From Psychrobacillus sp042885655 (GTDB taxonomy: Bacteria; Bacillota; Bacilli; Bacillales_A; Planococcaceae): a stretch of DNA of 64,000 nucleotides. Of the stretch, positions 26,748 to 36,246 are shown piece by piece; positions within the stretch are counted from its first letter, which is position 1; each line of letters opens with the position of its first letter. The notes beneath the pieces were generated by a model that did not search any database, was not told where the DNA came from, and saw only the letters and a list, made by a program, of their open reading frames with translations. The position numbers were made by a program, and so were the translations under genes. The stretch lies in the NCBI RefSeq assembly GCF_042885655.1, contig NZ_JBHVRO010000002.1:310001-374000 (forward strand), written 5' to 3'.

Positions 26748-27116
26748 TTATGAGATACTACTTAAATGTTCGTGTATTAACTTCCAATCATGCTCGTTTT
26801 CTTTAATAAAAACATTTGTCGCTCGTCCACTTCCAAAAACAAATTTGCCATCATAATAACCTTCATAGTGATATGTATAAATACAAGTTGCCGTTTTTTC
26901 ATCAGCTACTAACCAATGTACATTGGATGCAGCATAGACCTCTTCTTTAATAACATCCCATGCATTTTCAAAATAGTTTTGAATTTCATTTATAGTTGTA
27001 CAAGTTTTATCTGAAAACCAATAAACTGCATTTGGATGCAAGAGACTTTTAACGTTTTCAAAATTATGAGTGTTTGTAGCTTTAATATATTGCTCCAGAC
27101 AATTTTTAAAACCCAT
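26748..27116 (-). CDS. NTF2-like (SnoaL/DUF4440-type) protein
   Basis: A 122-residue cone-fold protein: an N-terminal helix with CLEQYIKATNTHNFENVKSL, the HPNAVYWF segment, and strands ending RATNVFIKENEHDWKLIHEH. This is the usual small NTF2-like pattern found in ketosteroid-isomerase-like enzymes and stress proteins. AGGAGGTAAGTAGTTG gives a clear start. Function unknown; neighbours are acetyltransferases. Confidence 0.75.
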   Translation of the reverse strand: MGFKNCLEQYIKATNTHNFENVKSLLHPNAVYWFSDKTCTTINEIQNYFENAWDVIKEEVYAASNVHWLVADEKTATCIYTYHYEGYYDGKFVFGSGRATNVFIKENEHDWKLIHEHLSSIS

Positions 27117-27191
27117 TCAACTACTTACCTCCTATCAATTCATCATTCATTTTTGGAGTGATATCTATCGTTTTTTATTAATTCTCTTTAC

Positions 27192-28094
27192 TTATATTCC
27201 CTTTGAGTACCGAACCTCTTCGCATTCTTGTTCAAAACCTACAGAAACATATAATGACAATGCAGATTCATTGTTTGTATTAACGTCTAGAAATGCTGAT
27301 TTACAACCGTTCCCTTTTAGATAAAACAGTGCTTCAGAAAGTAAATATTTTGCAATCCCTTGCTTTCTGTCGGAATCACGAACAAATAGATCCTCAATGC
27401 AGCCTTGCCCGTCTTCTTTCCATACCATCACGCTACCAATTAGTGTATTATCACGCCATACAGATAGGGCTTTCCATAATGGGTTATTTTGATACTCAAT
27501 TAATCGATCCAATCTAAGTGGTGAATCTGGCCAAATTTCAGCTTCTACTTTTAAATATTCCTTCTTGTCCATATCAGTTGCCATTTCCCAGTAGCGAAAT
27601 TGATAAGGTGCTTTTATTTTAAATTTGCCGATAGGCTTATCTAAATCCCTTTGCATTGAGAATATACTCTCTATGTATTCAAAACCTTGTCGTATGAAAA
27701 ATGAATTATTTCGCTCTTCAGTTGAATAATTTCCAACACATAGCATCGTTTTATTTTGACTTGAGAGGGTTTGTTTTAATTCACTTGCTCTTTGTAACAA
27801 TAATTTATACAAAGAATCATAGAGATTATTATCCTCTTCTCGCTCCGGTAGAATCTTAAGATTCATAAAGATTTTGTGATGACCTGTATTGCCCGTGGGG
27901 ATTTCTGAGACAATTTGCACCTGTCCTTTTGCAATCATTTGTTCGTCCTCAAATGCACAAAATACATTTTGCCAATTTTCTTTTGGTCCTACCCACCAAA
28001 AAACAACTTTCTGTTCAGATGTTAAATATTCACGGAATTTTTTCAAAAGCTGCATATCGTTTTCTTGGAAATTTCTAATCTCGATTTGCGACAT
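27192..28094 (-). CDS. Two-domain GNAT acetyltransferase
   Basis: A 300-residue protein. The N-terminal half (about 1-150) is a degenerate GNAT fold. The C-terminal half has a complete one: VRDSDRKQGIAKYLLSEAL for CoA binding and ALSLYVSVGFEQE at the end. ATG 28094 is preferred over the upstream GTG because AGAGGTG has good spacing for it. It is the first gene of the minus-strand group that also holds an NTF2-like gene and two GNATs. Substrate unknown. Confidence 0.8.
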   Translation of the reverse strand: MSQIEIRNFQENDMQLLKKFREYLTSEQKVVFWWVGPKENWQNVFCAFEDEQMIAKGQVQIVSEIPTGNTGHHKIFMNLKILPEREEDNNLYDSLYKLLLQRASELKQTLSSQNKTMLCVGNYSTEERNNSFFIRQGFEYIESIFSMQRDLDKPIGKFKIKAPYQFRYWEMATDMDKKEYLKVEAEIWPDSPLRLDRLIEYQNNPLWKALSVWRDNTLIGSVMVWKEDGQGCIEDLFVRDSDRKQGIAKYLLSEALFYLKGNGCKSAFLDVNTNNESALSLYVSVGFEQECEEVRYSKGI

Positions 28095-28337
28095 ATTTGT
28101 CACCTCTCACTCAACAGATTTCAGAATTGTCAAATATAATTATATGGATAAATAGTCACAAAAGTCAAATTTTAAAAGTGCTATGTTACTAGTCTGATAA
28201 TTTGTTGGTTTAGTATACCATTCATAAAAACTATAATTTGAATAGATTAAGAAAAGTCCAGATGCCTTTTAAGCGCATCTTGGCTTCGCTAATTCCCTAG
28301 CTTTGGACGAAACACTTGCTCCTGCGGTTACTCGTCT

Positions 28338-28640
28338 CTGGCGGGCATCGATATTCAACGCAATCAATCCGGAAAGTTTCAGTATCAGGACCGTATTAAT
28401 AAAAGTGGAAATAGGAGGTTGCGGAAAATCCTATTTTTAATGATAATGTCGATGATTTCACAGCGAGAAAGTTCCCGAAATCAAATTGTAAATTATTATG
28501 ATCAACTAAAAAAGCAACCTCAGAGTAAGCATCATAAGGTTGCGGTAATCGCATGTGTGAATAAGTTCCTGAAAGTCGCATTTCACCTTATAGAAGGAGA
28601 AAATCCTAATAAAGTAATTAAATTTAAAGGTGATTATTGA
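28338..28640 (+). pseudogene. IS110-family transposase, C-terminal remnant
   Basis: An open frame of about 100 codons, without a proper start, reads INKSGNRRLRKILF, NQIVNYYDQLKKQPQSKHHK and VAVIACVNKFLKVAFHL. This is the conserved C-terminal (Transposase_20) end of IS110-family enzymes. The N-terminal RuvC-like catalytic half is missing, and the last residues run into foreign sequence. A related remnant lies inverted at 52 kb. It is flanked on the right by a REP-like repeat. Confidence 0.7.
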
Positions 28641-28760
28641 TAAGTCCCCTTGTTTATTGTTCATTGTTGCTTGGAGTGCAGGTGCTCGACTCCTGCGGGA
28701 ATAGCAAATGTTTTTTTGCACCGAAAGCGAGCGCCGGAACGGAAAGCAACAACTCATTGA
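28602..28760 (+). repeat. REP-like dispersed repeat, copy 1
   Basis: It begins GAGAAAATCCTAATA, contains AAAGGTGATTATTGATAAGT and continues TTGGAGTGCAGGTGCTCG and ACTCCTGCGGGAATAGCA. The same blocks occur inverted at 51890-51995. The GC-rich second half is typical of genome-wide repeats in Bacillales. The space from 28760 to 29153 holds a minus-strand hairpin and nothing else recognised. Confidence 0.6.
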
Positions 28761-28880
28761 TGGATCACTATCTTTAATTTGCTTTTTATAGAAATTACTC
28801 TTGACTAGAGGTAAGAAAGCGTCCGCCAACAGCGAAAATCAAACTATTCATGGCATATAAAATTTATATACTTGTCTGTA

Positions 28881-28921
28881 AAAAAGACTGTTTGGATTCG
28901 ATAACACCCAAACAGTCTTGC
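28881..28921 (-). terminator. Terminator-like hairpin
   Basis: AAGACTGTTTGG and CCAAACAGTCTT pair perfectly. On the minus strand a T run follows. No intact minus-strand gene ends just before it, so it may be left from a lost gene. Confidence 0.5.
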
Positions 28922-29153
28922 AATAAGGCTGTTTACTTTTTTTCTTAAGAAGTATAAAGGAAATGCTGAACTCCAAACAACACAATATTTCATAATACTA
29001 AAAATGAATCTACAATTACGACTAAACTCAGTATGAATATAGGAATAAATTATCACCAAGGACAACTTTTAACTGAGTTTCGTAACTTGTATTTTAATAA
29101 AAATTAATATACGCTATCCTTTGAAAGAAATAATTATTATAGGAGTGATTTAG

Positions 29154-29363
29154 ATGGCAAAATCCGCTGCATTTAAAAAACGTGCCCACCAGCTTCGAAA
29201 CACAGGAAAAGATGTATCTGCTTTTCGAAATGAAGTTGATTTTAGTACTCATGTACGAATGACAAAAACAAAGAAAGAAAAATTACAACAGTATCAAAAT
29301 AAACATAAAAAGCATTTCCAACAAGGTTTACGCCCCGATGGAAATGCTTTTTATTTTGCTTAA
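29154..29363 (+). CDS. Small basic protein of unknown function
   Basis: A 69-residue lysine- and arginine-rich protein (KKRAHQLRNTGKDVSAFRNE, THVRMTKTKKEKLQQYQNKH). The start is well supported by TAGGAGTGATTTAG. The even spread of positive charge suggests binding to nucleic acid or the ribosome, but no family is recognised. Its stop overlaps by four bases the end of the converging MFS gene. Confidence 0.6.
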   Translation: MAKSAAFKKRAHQLRNTGKDVSAFRNEVDFSTHVRMTKTKKEKLQQYQNKHKKHFQQGLRPDGNAFYFA

Positions 29364-30544
29364 ATAAAAGCTAGTTTATTTTTTTTCATTCTCCATACGA
29401 AAATGGACGTTATCGATACACTAAGCAGGCCAAAGACAACGACCATGTATTGCATCCCGATGACATCTAAAAGAGCTCCTGTCGATAGTAAAACAACTTG
29501 GAAAGCTATTCGATCCAACATACTTCGGAATGAAAAGAATCTACCGTGAAATGCTTTAGGTATTTGCTTTTGAAAAATAGTCATTGCTGTGGGGAAGAAA
29601 CAACCAAGCGAGAACCCCAACGCTGCAAAAGTTATAAGCGTTAATGCAGGACTAGCAGCAAAGTATAATAATATTTCAGCAGCACCTATTACAAAGACAA
29701 AAGTAAAAAGAATATTGTTTATTTTCCATTTAGCTCCAATATACTTTATGGCAAGAGTACCAAGCATAAAGGCAACCCCTTCAACTGCATAAATGATACC
29801 TTTAATCGATCCCGATTCTTGCAATACACTTATATTAATAATGAGCAAATTAAATGATCCTAAAAATAACACTGGAACAAGCGTTAAAATAAGTGTCATG
29901 AAAACTGCTGTATTTTCTCGTAACATTGGAAAAATTTCTTTAAATCCACTGTTCCCTTTTCCATCTTTTAAATCTACTTTTTCTTTTTCATCTATCTTAA
30001 GAAAACAAGTAAACACTAATAATCCTGCGTATGTAATCATAGAAACTATATAGAGCGATTGTATTGGCCAATATACAAGGACAAATCCCGCAATGGCGGT
30101 TCCAGCTACACGTGCTATGGTGGATATATTCATATGCCAACCATTAAGTTGTAATAGCTCTTTTTGTTTTACAATCAACGGTAGTGTTGCTTGCAAAGCA
30201 GGGAAATAAAAAGAAGAAGATATTTGTAAACTAATTAAAAATAATACCATCCACCATATTGATCCTGTAGCAATTGCTACAAACATAAACAAAACACTTA
30301 GAACCCGTCCGATACTTGACACGATTAACACCGTTTTTTTCTTAGATTGATCAATAATCTTCCCTGCAAATGGACCTATCAACACACCTGCTAATAGTCC
30401 ACTTGCAAGAATTAATGATTTATGAAAATCAGATGGAACTTTTTCTTGCATAAACTCAAGATTGCCAATAATGCCACTCCATAGACCTAGACCTGCAATC
30501 AATTCCCCTAATAACACAATCCAAACATTTATATTTCTCCACAT
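29360..30544 (-). CDS. MFS transporter, drug-efflux type
   Basis: A 394-residue membrane protein with about twelve spans. LLAGVLIGPFAGKIIDQSKKK is the loop 2-3 motif of the major facilitator family. The layout is like enterobactin or macrolide exporters. AAGGGATATT sets the start at ATG 30544, just after the parC stop, so it is probably co-transcribed at the end of the parE-parC unit; the earlier ATG inside parC has no site. Substrate unknown. Confidence 0.82.
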   Translation of the reverse strand: MWRNINVWIVLLGELIAGLGLWSGIIGNLEFMQEKVPSDFHKSLILASGLLAGVLIGPFAGKIIDQSKKKTVLIVSSIGRVLSVLFMFVAIATGSIWWMVLFLISLQISSSFYFPALQATLPLIVKQKELLQLNGWHMNISTIARVAGTAIAGFVLVYWPIQSLYIVSMITYAGLLVFTCFLKIDEKEKVDLKDGKGNSGFKEIFPMLRENTAVFMTLILTLVPVLFLGSFNLLIINISVLQESGSIKGIIYAVEGVAFMLGTLAIKYIGAKWKINNILFTFVFVIGAAEILLYFAASPALTLITFAALGFSLGCFFPTAMTIFQKQIPKAFHGRFFSFRSMLDRIAFQVVLLSTGALLDVIGMQYMVVVFGLLSVSITSIFVWRMKKNKLAFI

Positions 30545-30552
30545 AATATCCC

Positions 30553-32985
30553 TTATTCTTTCTGTTCGATTGGTTGTTTCCATACTCGAACAAGTTTACC
30601 GTCTTTTTCAGTATCTACAATAAATGACCCATTAGAATATCGATCAGTTGGGCGCAATGTGTTCGTTTGAACGATCTCCTGAACTCCTTTTTCTGTTTCT
30701 AAGACAAGTTCATCTGTTTTATTCGTTAAAATTACTGCAAATACTCTATGCGCATTTGTTTTTAATTCACGAAGTGTAACAATTCCGCGTTTCGCACGAC
30801 CACCTGTTTCAATTTCCTTTAAGGACATTTTTTTCACTGATCCACGATGCGTAACCAATGTAATATCATCCTGACTGTTTTGACTAATTATATTTACACT
30901 TACTACGTAATCATCTTCTTTTAAATTTATAGCTTTAACTCCACCCGTTTTCACACCAGTGATTGGTACTTCATCTAATGAGAATCGAACTGAGTAACTA
31001 TTGTAAGTGGTAAATAATACTTCATCGGAAGGTGTAACAAGTTCTGCAAGTATTAATTCATCTTCTTTTTTCAAATTGATAGTTTTAATCGGGCGTGCAT
31101 ATCGTTGAACAACATAATCAGAAAGTAAAGAACGTTTAATCTGACCATCTCTAGTTGCAGTAAGTACACATAAATCCAGATCAAATGATTCGATACCTAT
31201 TACATTTATGATGGATTCATTCGTTTCTAAAGGTACTATACTTGAAATATGCTGGCCAAGATCTTTCCAGCGAATATCAGGCAACTCATGAACAGGTTGA
31301 TAAATATAATTTCCTTTTGAAGTGAATAGTAGTAAATGATGTTGTGTATTAATTGGTTCTTTGTATAATACGTAATCAGATTCCTTTATTGCAAAGTCTT
31401 GACCATTAGAAGCTGTAAATGATCGCATACTTGTACGTTTAACATACCCGTCTTTTGTAACGGTTACAATTACTTCCTCACTTGGAATTAATACATCAAG
31501 CGTAACTTTAATCTCTTCGATTTCATCTTCAATTACAGATTTTCTTGGTTCAGCAAATTGTTTTCGAACTTCTAACAATTCTTTTTTTATAACTTTTAAT
31601 AGAACGGCTTCACTTGCTAAAATACTTTCTAATTTTTTTACTAACTCATTGAGCGATTCTTCTTCATTTTGTAGTTCTGTTATATCTGTATTAGTTAGTC
31701 TATATAATTGCAATGAAACAATTGCTTCCGCTTGAGCTTCTGAGAAAGCATATGCAGTCATTAAGTTATTTTTAGCATCTCGTTTATCTTTAGAAGCACG
31801 AATCGTTCTAATTACTTCATCTAATATGGATAATGCTTTCATTAAGCCCGCAACGATGTGCAGACGTTCCTTTGCTTTTTTCAAGTCAAAAGCAGTTCTT
31901 CGAGTAACAACTTCTTTTTGATGACCGATATATGAATCTAATAACAACGGTAAGGTCATCATCGTAGGTCGTCTATTATGAATTGCAATCATATTAAAGT
32001 TATACGTTACTTGTAGATCTGTATTTTTGAATAAGAATTGAAGGATACCATGTGCCTCTACTTCTTTTTTCATTTCAATGACAATACGTAATCCCGTACG
32101 GTCGGATTCGTCTCGAACATCTGCTATTCCATCGAGACGCTTATCATGTCTTTGTTCATCAATTTTTTTAATTAAATTGGCTTTGTTTACTTCAAAAGGA
32201 ATTTCAGTAATAACTATTTGCTCTTTACCGCCTTTTATTACTTCTATTTCTGTTTTAGAACGAACAACAATTTTCCCTTTACCTGTTTCATATGCTTTTT
32301 TGATGCCATCCACACCTTGAATTATCCCGCCAGTTGGGAAATCAGGTCCTTTTATTACTGTCATTAACTCATCGATTGTAGCGGCAGGATTTTCCATTCG
32401 CATTAATACAGCATCCAATGCTTCATGAAGAGCATGAGGTGGGATATCTGTAGCGTATCCTGCAGAAATACCAGTCGATCCATTAACTAATAGATTTGGA
32501 AAACGCGCAGGTAAAACAACAGGCTCTGAGTCGGAGTCATCAAAATTTGGAATATAGTCTACTGTGTTTTTATTAATATCTCGAAGTAGCTCATGTGAAA
32601 TAGCAGAAAGTCTTGCTTCTGTATAACGCATTGCAGCAGGTGGATCCCCATCAACAGAACCATTATTACCGTGCATCTCCACTAACATATGTCTAAGTTT
32701 CCAATCCTGACTCATACGAACCATTGCTTCGTAAACAGAGCTATCTCCGTGAGGATGGTAGTTACCGATTACATTACCAACTGTTTTAGCAGATTTTCGG
32801 AAAGGTTTATCATTTGTATTTCCTTCCTGGAACATTGCAAATAAGATACGTCGTTGAACAGGTTTTAACCCATCTCTCGCATCTGGTAGTGCGCGGTCTT
32901 GAATGATGTATTTACTATAACGTCCAAACCGATCACCTATCACTTCTTCTAGTGGTAAATCTTGATAACGTTCGGTTTGTGTCAT
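30553..32985 (-). CDS. parC: DNA topoisomerase IV subunit A
   Basis: The breakage-reunion subunit of topoisomerase IV, which separates daughter chromosomes. The catalytic tyrosine is in RYTEARLS (Tyr121). The quinolone region reads HPHGDSSVYEAM with the wild-type Ser and Glu (about 82 and 86), so no target resistance is seen. The 810 residues include the usual C-terminal beta-pinwheel (GQ-x-K-like strands around residues 500-800). Its ATG overlaps the parE stop by four bases (ATGA). Encoded 5 kb from the dif-like site. Confidence 0.97.
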   Translation of the reverse strand: MTQTERYQDLPLEEVIGDRFGRYSKYIIQDRALPDARDGLKPVQRRILFAMFQEGNTNDKPFRKSAKTVGNVIGNYHPHGDSSVYEAMVRMSQDWKLRHMLVEMHGNNGSVDGDPPAAMRYTEARLSAISHELLRDINKNTVDYIPNFDDSDSEPVVLPARFPNLLVNGSTGISAGYATDIPPHALHEALDAVLMRMENPAATIDELMTVIKGPDFPTGGIIQGVDGIKKAYETGKGKIVVRSKTEIEVIKGGKEQIVITEIPFEVNKANLIKKIDEQRHDKRLDGIADVRDESDRTGLRIVIEMKKEVEAHGILQFLFKNTDLQVTYNFNMIAIHNRRPTMMTLPLLLDSYIGHQKEVVTRRTAFDLKKAKERLHIVAGLMKALSILDEVIRTIRASKDKRDAKNNLMTAYAFSEAQAEAIVSLQLYRLTNTDITELQNEEESLNELVKKLESILASEAVLLKVIKKELLEVRKQFAEPRKSVIEDEIEEIKVTLDVLIPSEEVIVTVTKDGYVKRTSMRSFTASNGQDFAIKESDYVLYKEPINTQHHLLLFTSKGNYIYQPVHELPDIRWKDLGQHISSIVPLETNESIINVIGIESFDLDLCVLTATRDGQIKRSLLSDYVVQRYARPIKTINLKKEDELILAELVTPSDEVLFTTYNSYSVRFSLDEVPITGVKTGGVKAINLKEDDYVVSVNIISQNSQDDITLVTHRGSVKKMSLKEIETGGRAKRGIVTLRELKTNAHRVFAVILTNKTDELVLETEKGVQEIVQTNTLRPTDRYSNGSFIVDTEKDGKLVRVWKQPIEQKE

Positions 32986-34955
32986 ACTAACTCATCCTCC
33001 GTGTGAATTCTTTCATTTTCTAAAATATTTGAATCATCATTTAAACTAAAATTAACATTTGCTTCAATCCATTTACGACGTGGTTCTACTTTATCACCCA
33101 TTAAAGTCGTTACATGTCTTTCAGCTCGAGCACCGTCTTCTATAGTTACACGAATTAGTGTACGCGTTTCAGGATTCATTGTAGTATCCCATAATTGGTC
33201 AGCATTCATTTCTCCAAGCCCTTTATAACGTTGGAGCATAAATCCTTTCCCAATCTTCTTGGTAGCGGCGTCTAATTCTTTTTCTGTCCAAGCATATTGA
33301 AACACTTCTTTTTTACCAAGACCTTTATATACTTTATATAGAGGAGGTAAAGCAATGTATATTTTCCCATTTTCGATCAATGGTTTCATATAGCGATAAA
33401 AGAAGGTTAATAACAGCACTTGAATATGAGCTCCATCTGTATCAGCATCAGTCATGATTACTACTTTATCATATGCAATATCAGCTATTTGGAAGTCAGT
33501 GCCTACTCCACCTCCGATAGCATGAATAATAGTGGAAATCTCTTCGTTTTTCATAATATCGGCGAGTTTTGCTTTTTCTGTATTAATTACTTTACCTCTT
33601 AAAGGAAGTATTGCTTGAAAAGTTCGATCTCTTCCTTGTTTGGCAGATCCTCCAGCAGAATCTCCTTCGACTAGATAGAGTTCATTTTTAGAAGCATTAC
33701 GAGATTGAGCGGGGGTTAACTTACCAGACAATAGCGTATCAGAGCGTTTGCGTTTTTTTCCATTACGAGCGTCTTCTCTTGCTTTACGTGCGGCTTCTCT
33801 AGCTTGTTGAGCACGAATTGCTTTTCGTATTAATGAGGACGTAAGCTCCGCATTTTCTTCTAAAATATATTGAAGTTTTTCCGAAATAACCCCATCAACA
33901 GCACTTCTTGCTTCACTTGTCCCAAGTTTCCCTTTTGTTTGTCCTTCAAATTGCAGTAAATTCTCAGGAATTCGGACAGAAACTATTGCAGATATCCCTT
34001 CTCGAATATCCGAACCTTCTAAATTCTTATCTTTTTCCTTCAACAAACTTGTTTTCCGAGCATACTCATTAAAAACTCTTGTTAGTGCAGCTTTTGCACC
34101 AGTTTCATGAGTTCCACCATCTCTAGTACGTACATTATTTACAAACGAAAGAATCGTTTCTGAGTACCCATCATTAAACTGAAAGGCAAACTCTACTTCT
34201 ATTTCATCCTGTATGCCTTCCATGTAAAATACGGGATGTAGGACATCTTTTTCTTCATTCAAATAAGAAACGAATGCTTGTATTCCAGTTTCATAATAAA
34301 AAATATCATGTGCACTTGTTCGTTCATCAATTAATTCTATTTTTAATCCTTTTAGTAGAAAAGCAGACTCTCTTAATCTTTCGCTTAATGTTTCGTAATT
34401 ATATTTAGAAACGGAAAAAATGGTGTCATCTGGGAGAAAATGTACGGATGTACCAGTTTCTTTGGTAGTCCCAATTTCTTTTAACGCTTGGACAACTTTT
34501 CCACCGTTTTCAAATCGTTGGATGAATTTTTTTCCTTCGCGATGGATAATTACCTCGACAAATGATGAAAGCGCATTCACAACGGAAGCCCCTACACCAT
34601 GTAGACCTCCACTTGTTTTATACCCTCCTTGACCGAACTTACCGCCAGCATGTAATACTGTAAATATAACTTCAGCTGTTGGTATTCCAGTTTTATGCAT
34701 ACCAGTCGGCATTCCCCGGCCAAAATCACGAACAGTAATACTTTGATCTTCATGAATTGTCACGATAATATGATTTCCAAATCCCGCGAGGCTTTCATCT
34801 ACAGAGTTATCTACAATCTCATACACCAAATGATGCAATCCTCTTGTATCTGTGGAACCAATATACATACCAGGTCTTTTACGGACGGCTTCGAGCCCCT
34901 CCAATACCTGAATATCATCATCACTATAACTTGTTATTATTTCGGTTTTACTCAA
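32982..34955 (-). CDS. parE: DNA topoisomerase IV subunit B
   Basis: The ATPase subunit of topoisomerase IV. GHKL motifs are visible (EIVDNSVDESLAG, GGLHGVGASVVNAL), then the transducer and the TOPRIM domain (LVEGDSAGGSAKQGRDR and DADTDGAHI). TTG 34955 is chosen as start because GGAGGGG lies nine bases upstream; it gives 657 residues, the usual length, whereas the ATG thirty bases earlier precedes that site. It is divergent from plsY, exactly as in B. subtilis. Confidence 0.96.
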   Translation of the reverse strand: MSKTEIITSYSDDDIQVLEGLEAVRKRPGMYIGSTDTRGLHHLVYEIVDNSVDESLAGFGNHIIVTIHEDQSITVRDFGRGMPTGMHKTGIPTAEVIFTVLHAGGKFGQGGYKTSGGLHGVGASVVNALSSFVEVIIHREGKKFIQRFENGGKVVQALKEIGTTKETGTSVHFLPDDTIFSVSKYNYETLSERLRESAFLLKGLKIELIDERTSAHDIFYYETGIQAFVSYLNEEKDVLHPVFYMEGIQDEIEVEFAFQFNDGYSETILSFVNNVRTRDGGTHETGAKAALTRVFNEYARKTSLLKEKDKNLEGSDIREGISAIVSVRIPENLLQFEGQTKGKLGTSEARSAVDGVISEKLQYILEENAELTSSLIRKAIRAQQAREAARKAREDARNGKKRKRSDTLLSGKLTPAQSRNASKNELYLVEGDSAGGSAKQGRDRTFQAILPLRGKVINTEKAKLADIMKNEEISTIIHAIGGGVGTDFQIADIAYDKVVIMTDADTDGAHIQVLLLTFFYRYMKPLIENGKIYIALPPLYKVYKGLGKKEVFQYAWTEKELDAATKKIGKGFMLQRYKGLGEMNADQLWDTTMNPETRTLIRVTIEDGARAERHVTTLMGDKVEPRRKWIEANVNFSLNDDSNILENERIHTEDELV

Positions 34956-35140
34956 TATATGTTCCCCTCCAAAAAAACAAAACATCTGTTCTTATCTATT
35001 CTTTTAGCCTACAAACAGATTGTTCGTATGTCAATACTTTGCGTACATAGGGCCAGCTTTAATTGTAAATAAATATAAGGCTGTTTGCAATCTACTATAC
35101 AGTAGCTTTCTCTATTGGAATGCATTTTTCCTTCTTTATG

Positions 35141-35183
35141 TTGAACAGAACTTAGCTTACATGGTAAACATAATAAGTTCAAC
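35141..35183 (+). repeat. Promoter-like repeat, copy 1, upstream of plsY
   Basis: TTGAACAGAACTTAGCTTAC then ATGGTAAACA and AGTTCAA. The ends TTGAAC and GTTCAA are inverted. TTGAAC and TAAACA are spaced 18 bases apart, like -35 and -10 boxes. A second copy is at 35229. From 34986 to 35140 nothing else is recognised. Confidence 0.45.
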
Positions 35184-35228
35184 CAATAAATATTTTAACC
35201 GATTTTCTTACGTTTGACGTTCTTTACA

Positions 35229-35268
35229 TTGAACAGTACTTACCGGACATGGTAAACTAAGAGTTCAA
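35229..35268 (+). repeat. Promoter-like repeat, copy 2, upstream of plsY
   Basis: TTGAACAGTACTTACCGGAC then ATGGTAAACT and AGTTCAA, about 80 percent identical to the copy 88 bases upstream. It is the nearer copy, ending 35 bases before the plsY start. It may be the working promoter or an operator. Confidence 0.45.
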
Positions 35269-35302
35269 TATATTAATAGTTTTATACTAAAAGGAGTATG
35301 CT

Positions 35303-35908
35303 ATGACGATAATTATTTTGCTTTTACTTGCATATGTAATTGGTTCCATACCTTCTGGCTTATGGATTGGAAAATTATTTTATAATACTGATATAAGAGA
35401 GCATGGTAGCGGAAATTTAGGTGCAACGAACACATTCCGAACCTTAGGCAAAAAAGCTGGTTTAGTTGTTACAATTATGGATATACTAAAAGGAACTGCT
35501 GCTACTCTACTTGGTTTGTTACCTTTTTTTGAATCTACTAATGTTCATCCTTTAATACTTGGCATAGTTGCAGTTATTGGCCATATGTTCCCAATTTTCG
35601 CTAACTTTAAAGGTGGTAAGGCGGTCGCCACTTCCGGAGGAATATTGCTTGGTTATAACTGGCCTATATTTGTATTATTAATAGTTGGTTTTTTGGTTGT
35701 GCTTAAGTTAACTAAAATGGTGTCTCTAACTTCAATGATCTTAGCAATCATTGCCTTACTATATTCTATAATTTATTATTTTACTTTTGAACATGATTTA
35801 CCTTTAATCGGAGTCGTTTTACTAATTGCAATCTTTATCTTTTATCGACACCGTTCGAATATTAAAAGAATCAAAGCAGGAACCGAACCGAAAGTAAAGT
35901 GGATTTAA
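35303..35908 (+). CDS. plsY: Acyl-phosphate:glycerol-3-phosphate acyltransferase PlsY
   Basis: An integral membrane enzyme that starts phospholipid synthesis by moving an acyl chain from acyl-phosphate to glycerol-3-phosphate. The motifs SGLWIGKLF, HGSGNLGATNTFRTLGKKAG and GHMFPIFANFKGGKAVAT are all present. The 201 residues span the membrane five to seven times. AAAAGGAGTATGCT precedes the ATG. It is divergent from parE and followed by yneR, as in B. subtilis (yneS). Confidence 0.95.
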   Translation: MTIIILLLLAYVIGSIPSGLWIGKLFYNTDIREHGSGNLGATNTFRTLGKKAGLVVTIMDILKGTAATLLGLLPFFESTNVHPLILGIVAVIGHMFPIFANFKGGKAVATSGGILLGYNWPIFVLLIVGFLVVLKLTKMVSLTSMILAIIALLYSIIYYFTFEHDLPLIGVVLLIAIFIFYRHRSNIKRIKAGTEPKVKWI

Positions 35909-35931
35909 CCTATTGAAAGCTGGTGATTAGT

Positions 35932-36225
35932 TTGAAAATATTCATCTCTTCAGAAGCAATGAACTGGTTCAAAGAAGAAATGGAAGCAAAAGCTGGAGAC
36001 AAAATTCGCTTTTATGCTCGTTACGGTGGATCAAGTCCTTTACATGATGGGTTTTCTATTGGGATGACCATGGATACCCCAGTTATACCTTCTGTTACAT
36101 TAATGTTAGAAAATATATTATTCTTTATCGAAGAACGAGATGAATGGTTCTTTGATGGTCATGATCTGTATGTCAATCTAGATTCAAAATTAGACGAATT
36201 ATCTTATACATATAAAAAAGCGTGA
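35932..36225 (+). CDS. yneR: HesB/IscA-like protein YneR
   Basis: A 97-residue protein of the HesB-like fold but without the conserved iron-sulphur cysteines (no cysteine is present), so it is unlikely to carry a cluster. FYARYGGSSPLHDGFSIGM is the typical YneR region. TTG 35932 is chosen (GGTG upstream) because it aligns with the usual short N-terminus; GTG 35923 is possible. The stop codon lies in the stem of the following terminator. Function unknown; the gene order with plsY is conserved. Confidence 0.82.
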   Translation: MKIFISSEAMNWFKEEMEAKAGDKIRFYARYGGSSPLHDGFSIGMTMDTPVIPSVTLMLENILFFIEERDEWFFDGHDLYVNLDSKLDELSYTYKKA

Positions 36226-36246
36226 TTATACCACGCTTTTTTTTAT
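36214..36246. terminator. Bidirectional terminator between yneR and yneQ
   Basis: AAAAAAGCGTG and CACGCTTTTTT pair around ATTATAC, with A and T runs on both sides. Confidence 0.8.

Noticed and set aside
28844..29065. Minus-strand open frame of 73 codons before the small basic protein gene
   Set aside because: Cysteine- and phenylalanine-rich random composition, no ribosome binding site.
30553..32985. Possible quinolone-resistance mutations in ParC
   Set aside because: The region reads HGDSSVYEAM with the wild-type Ser and Glu.
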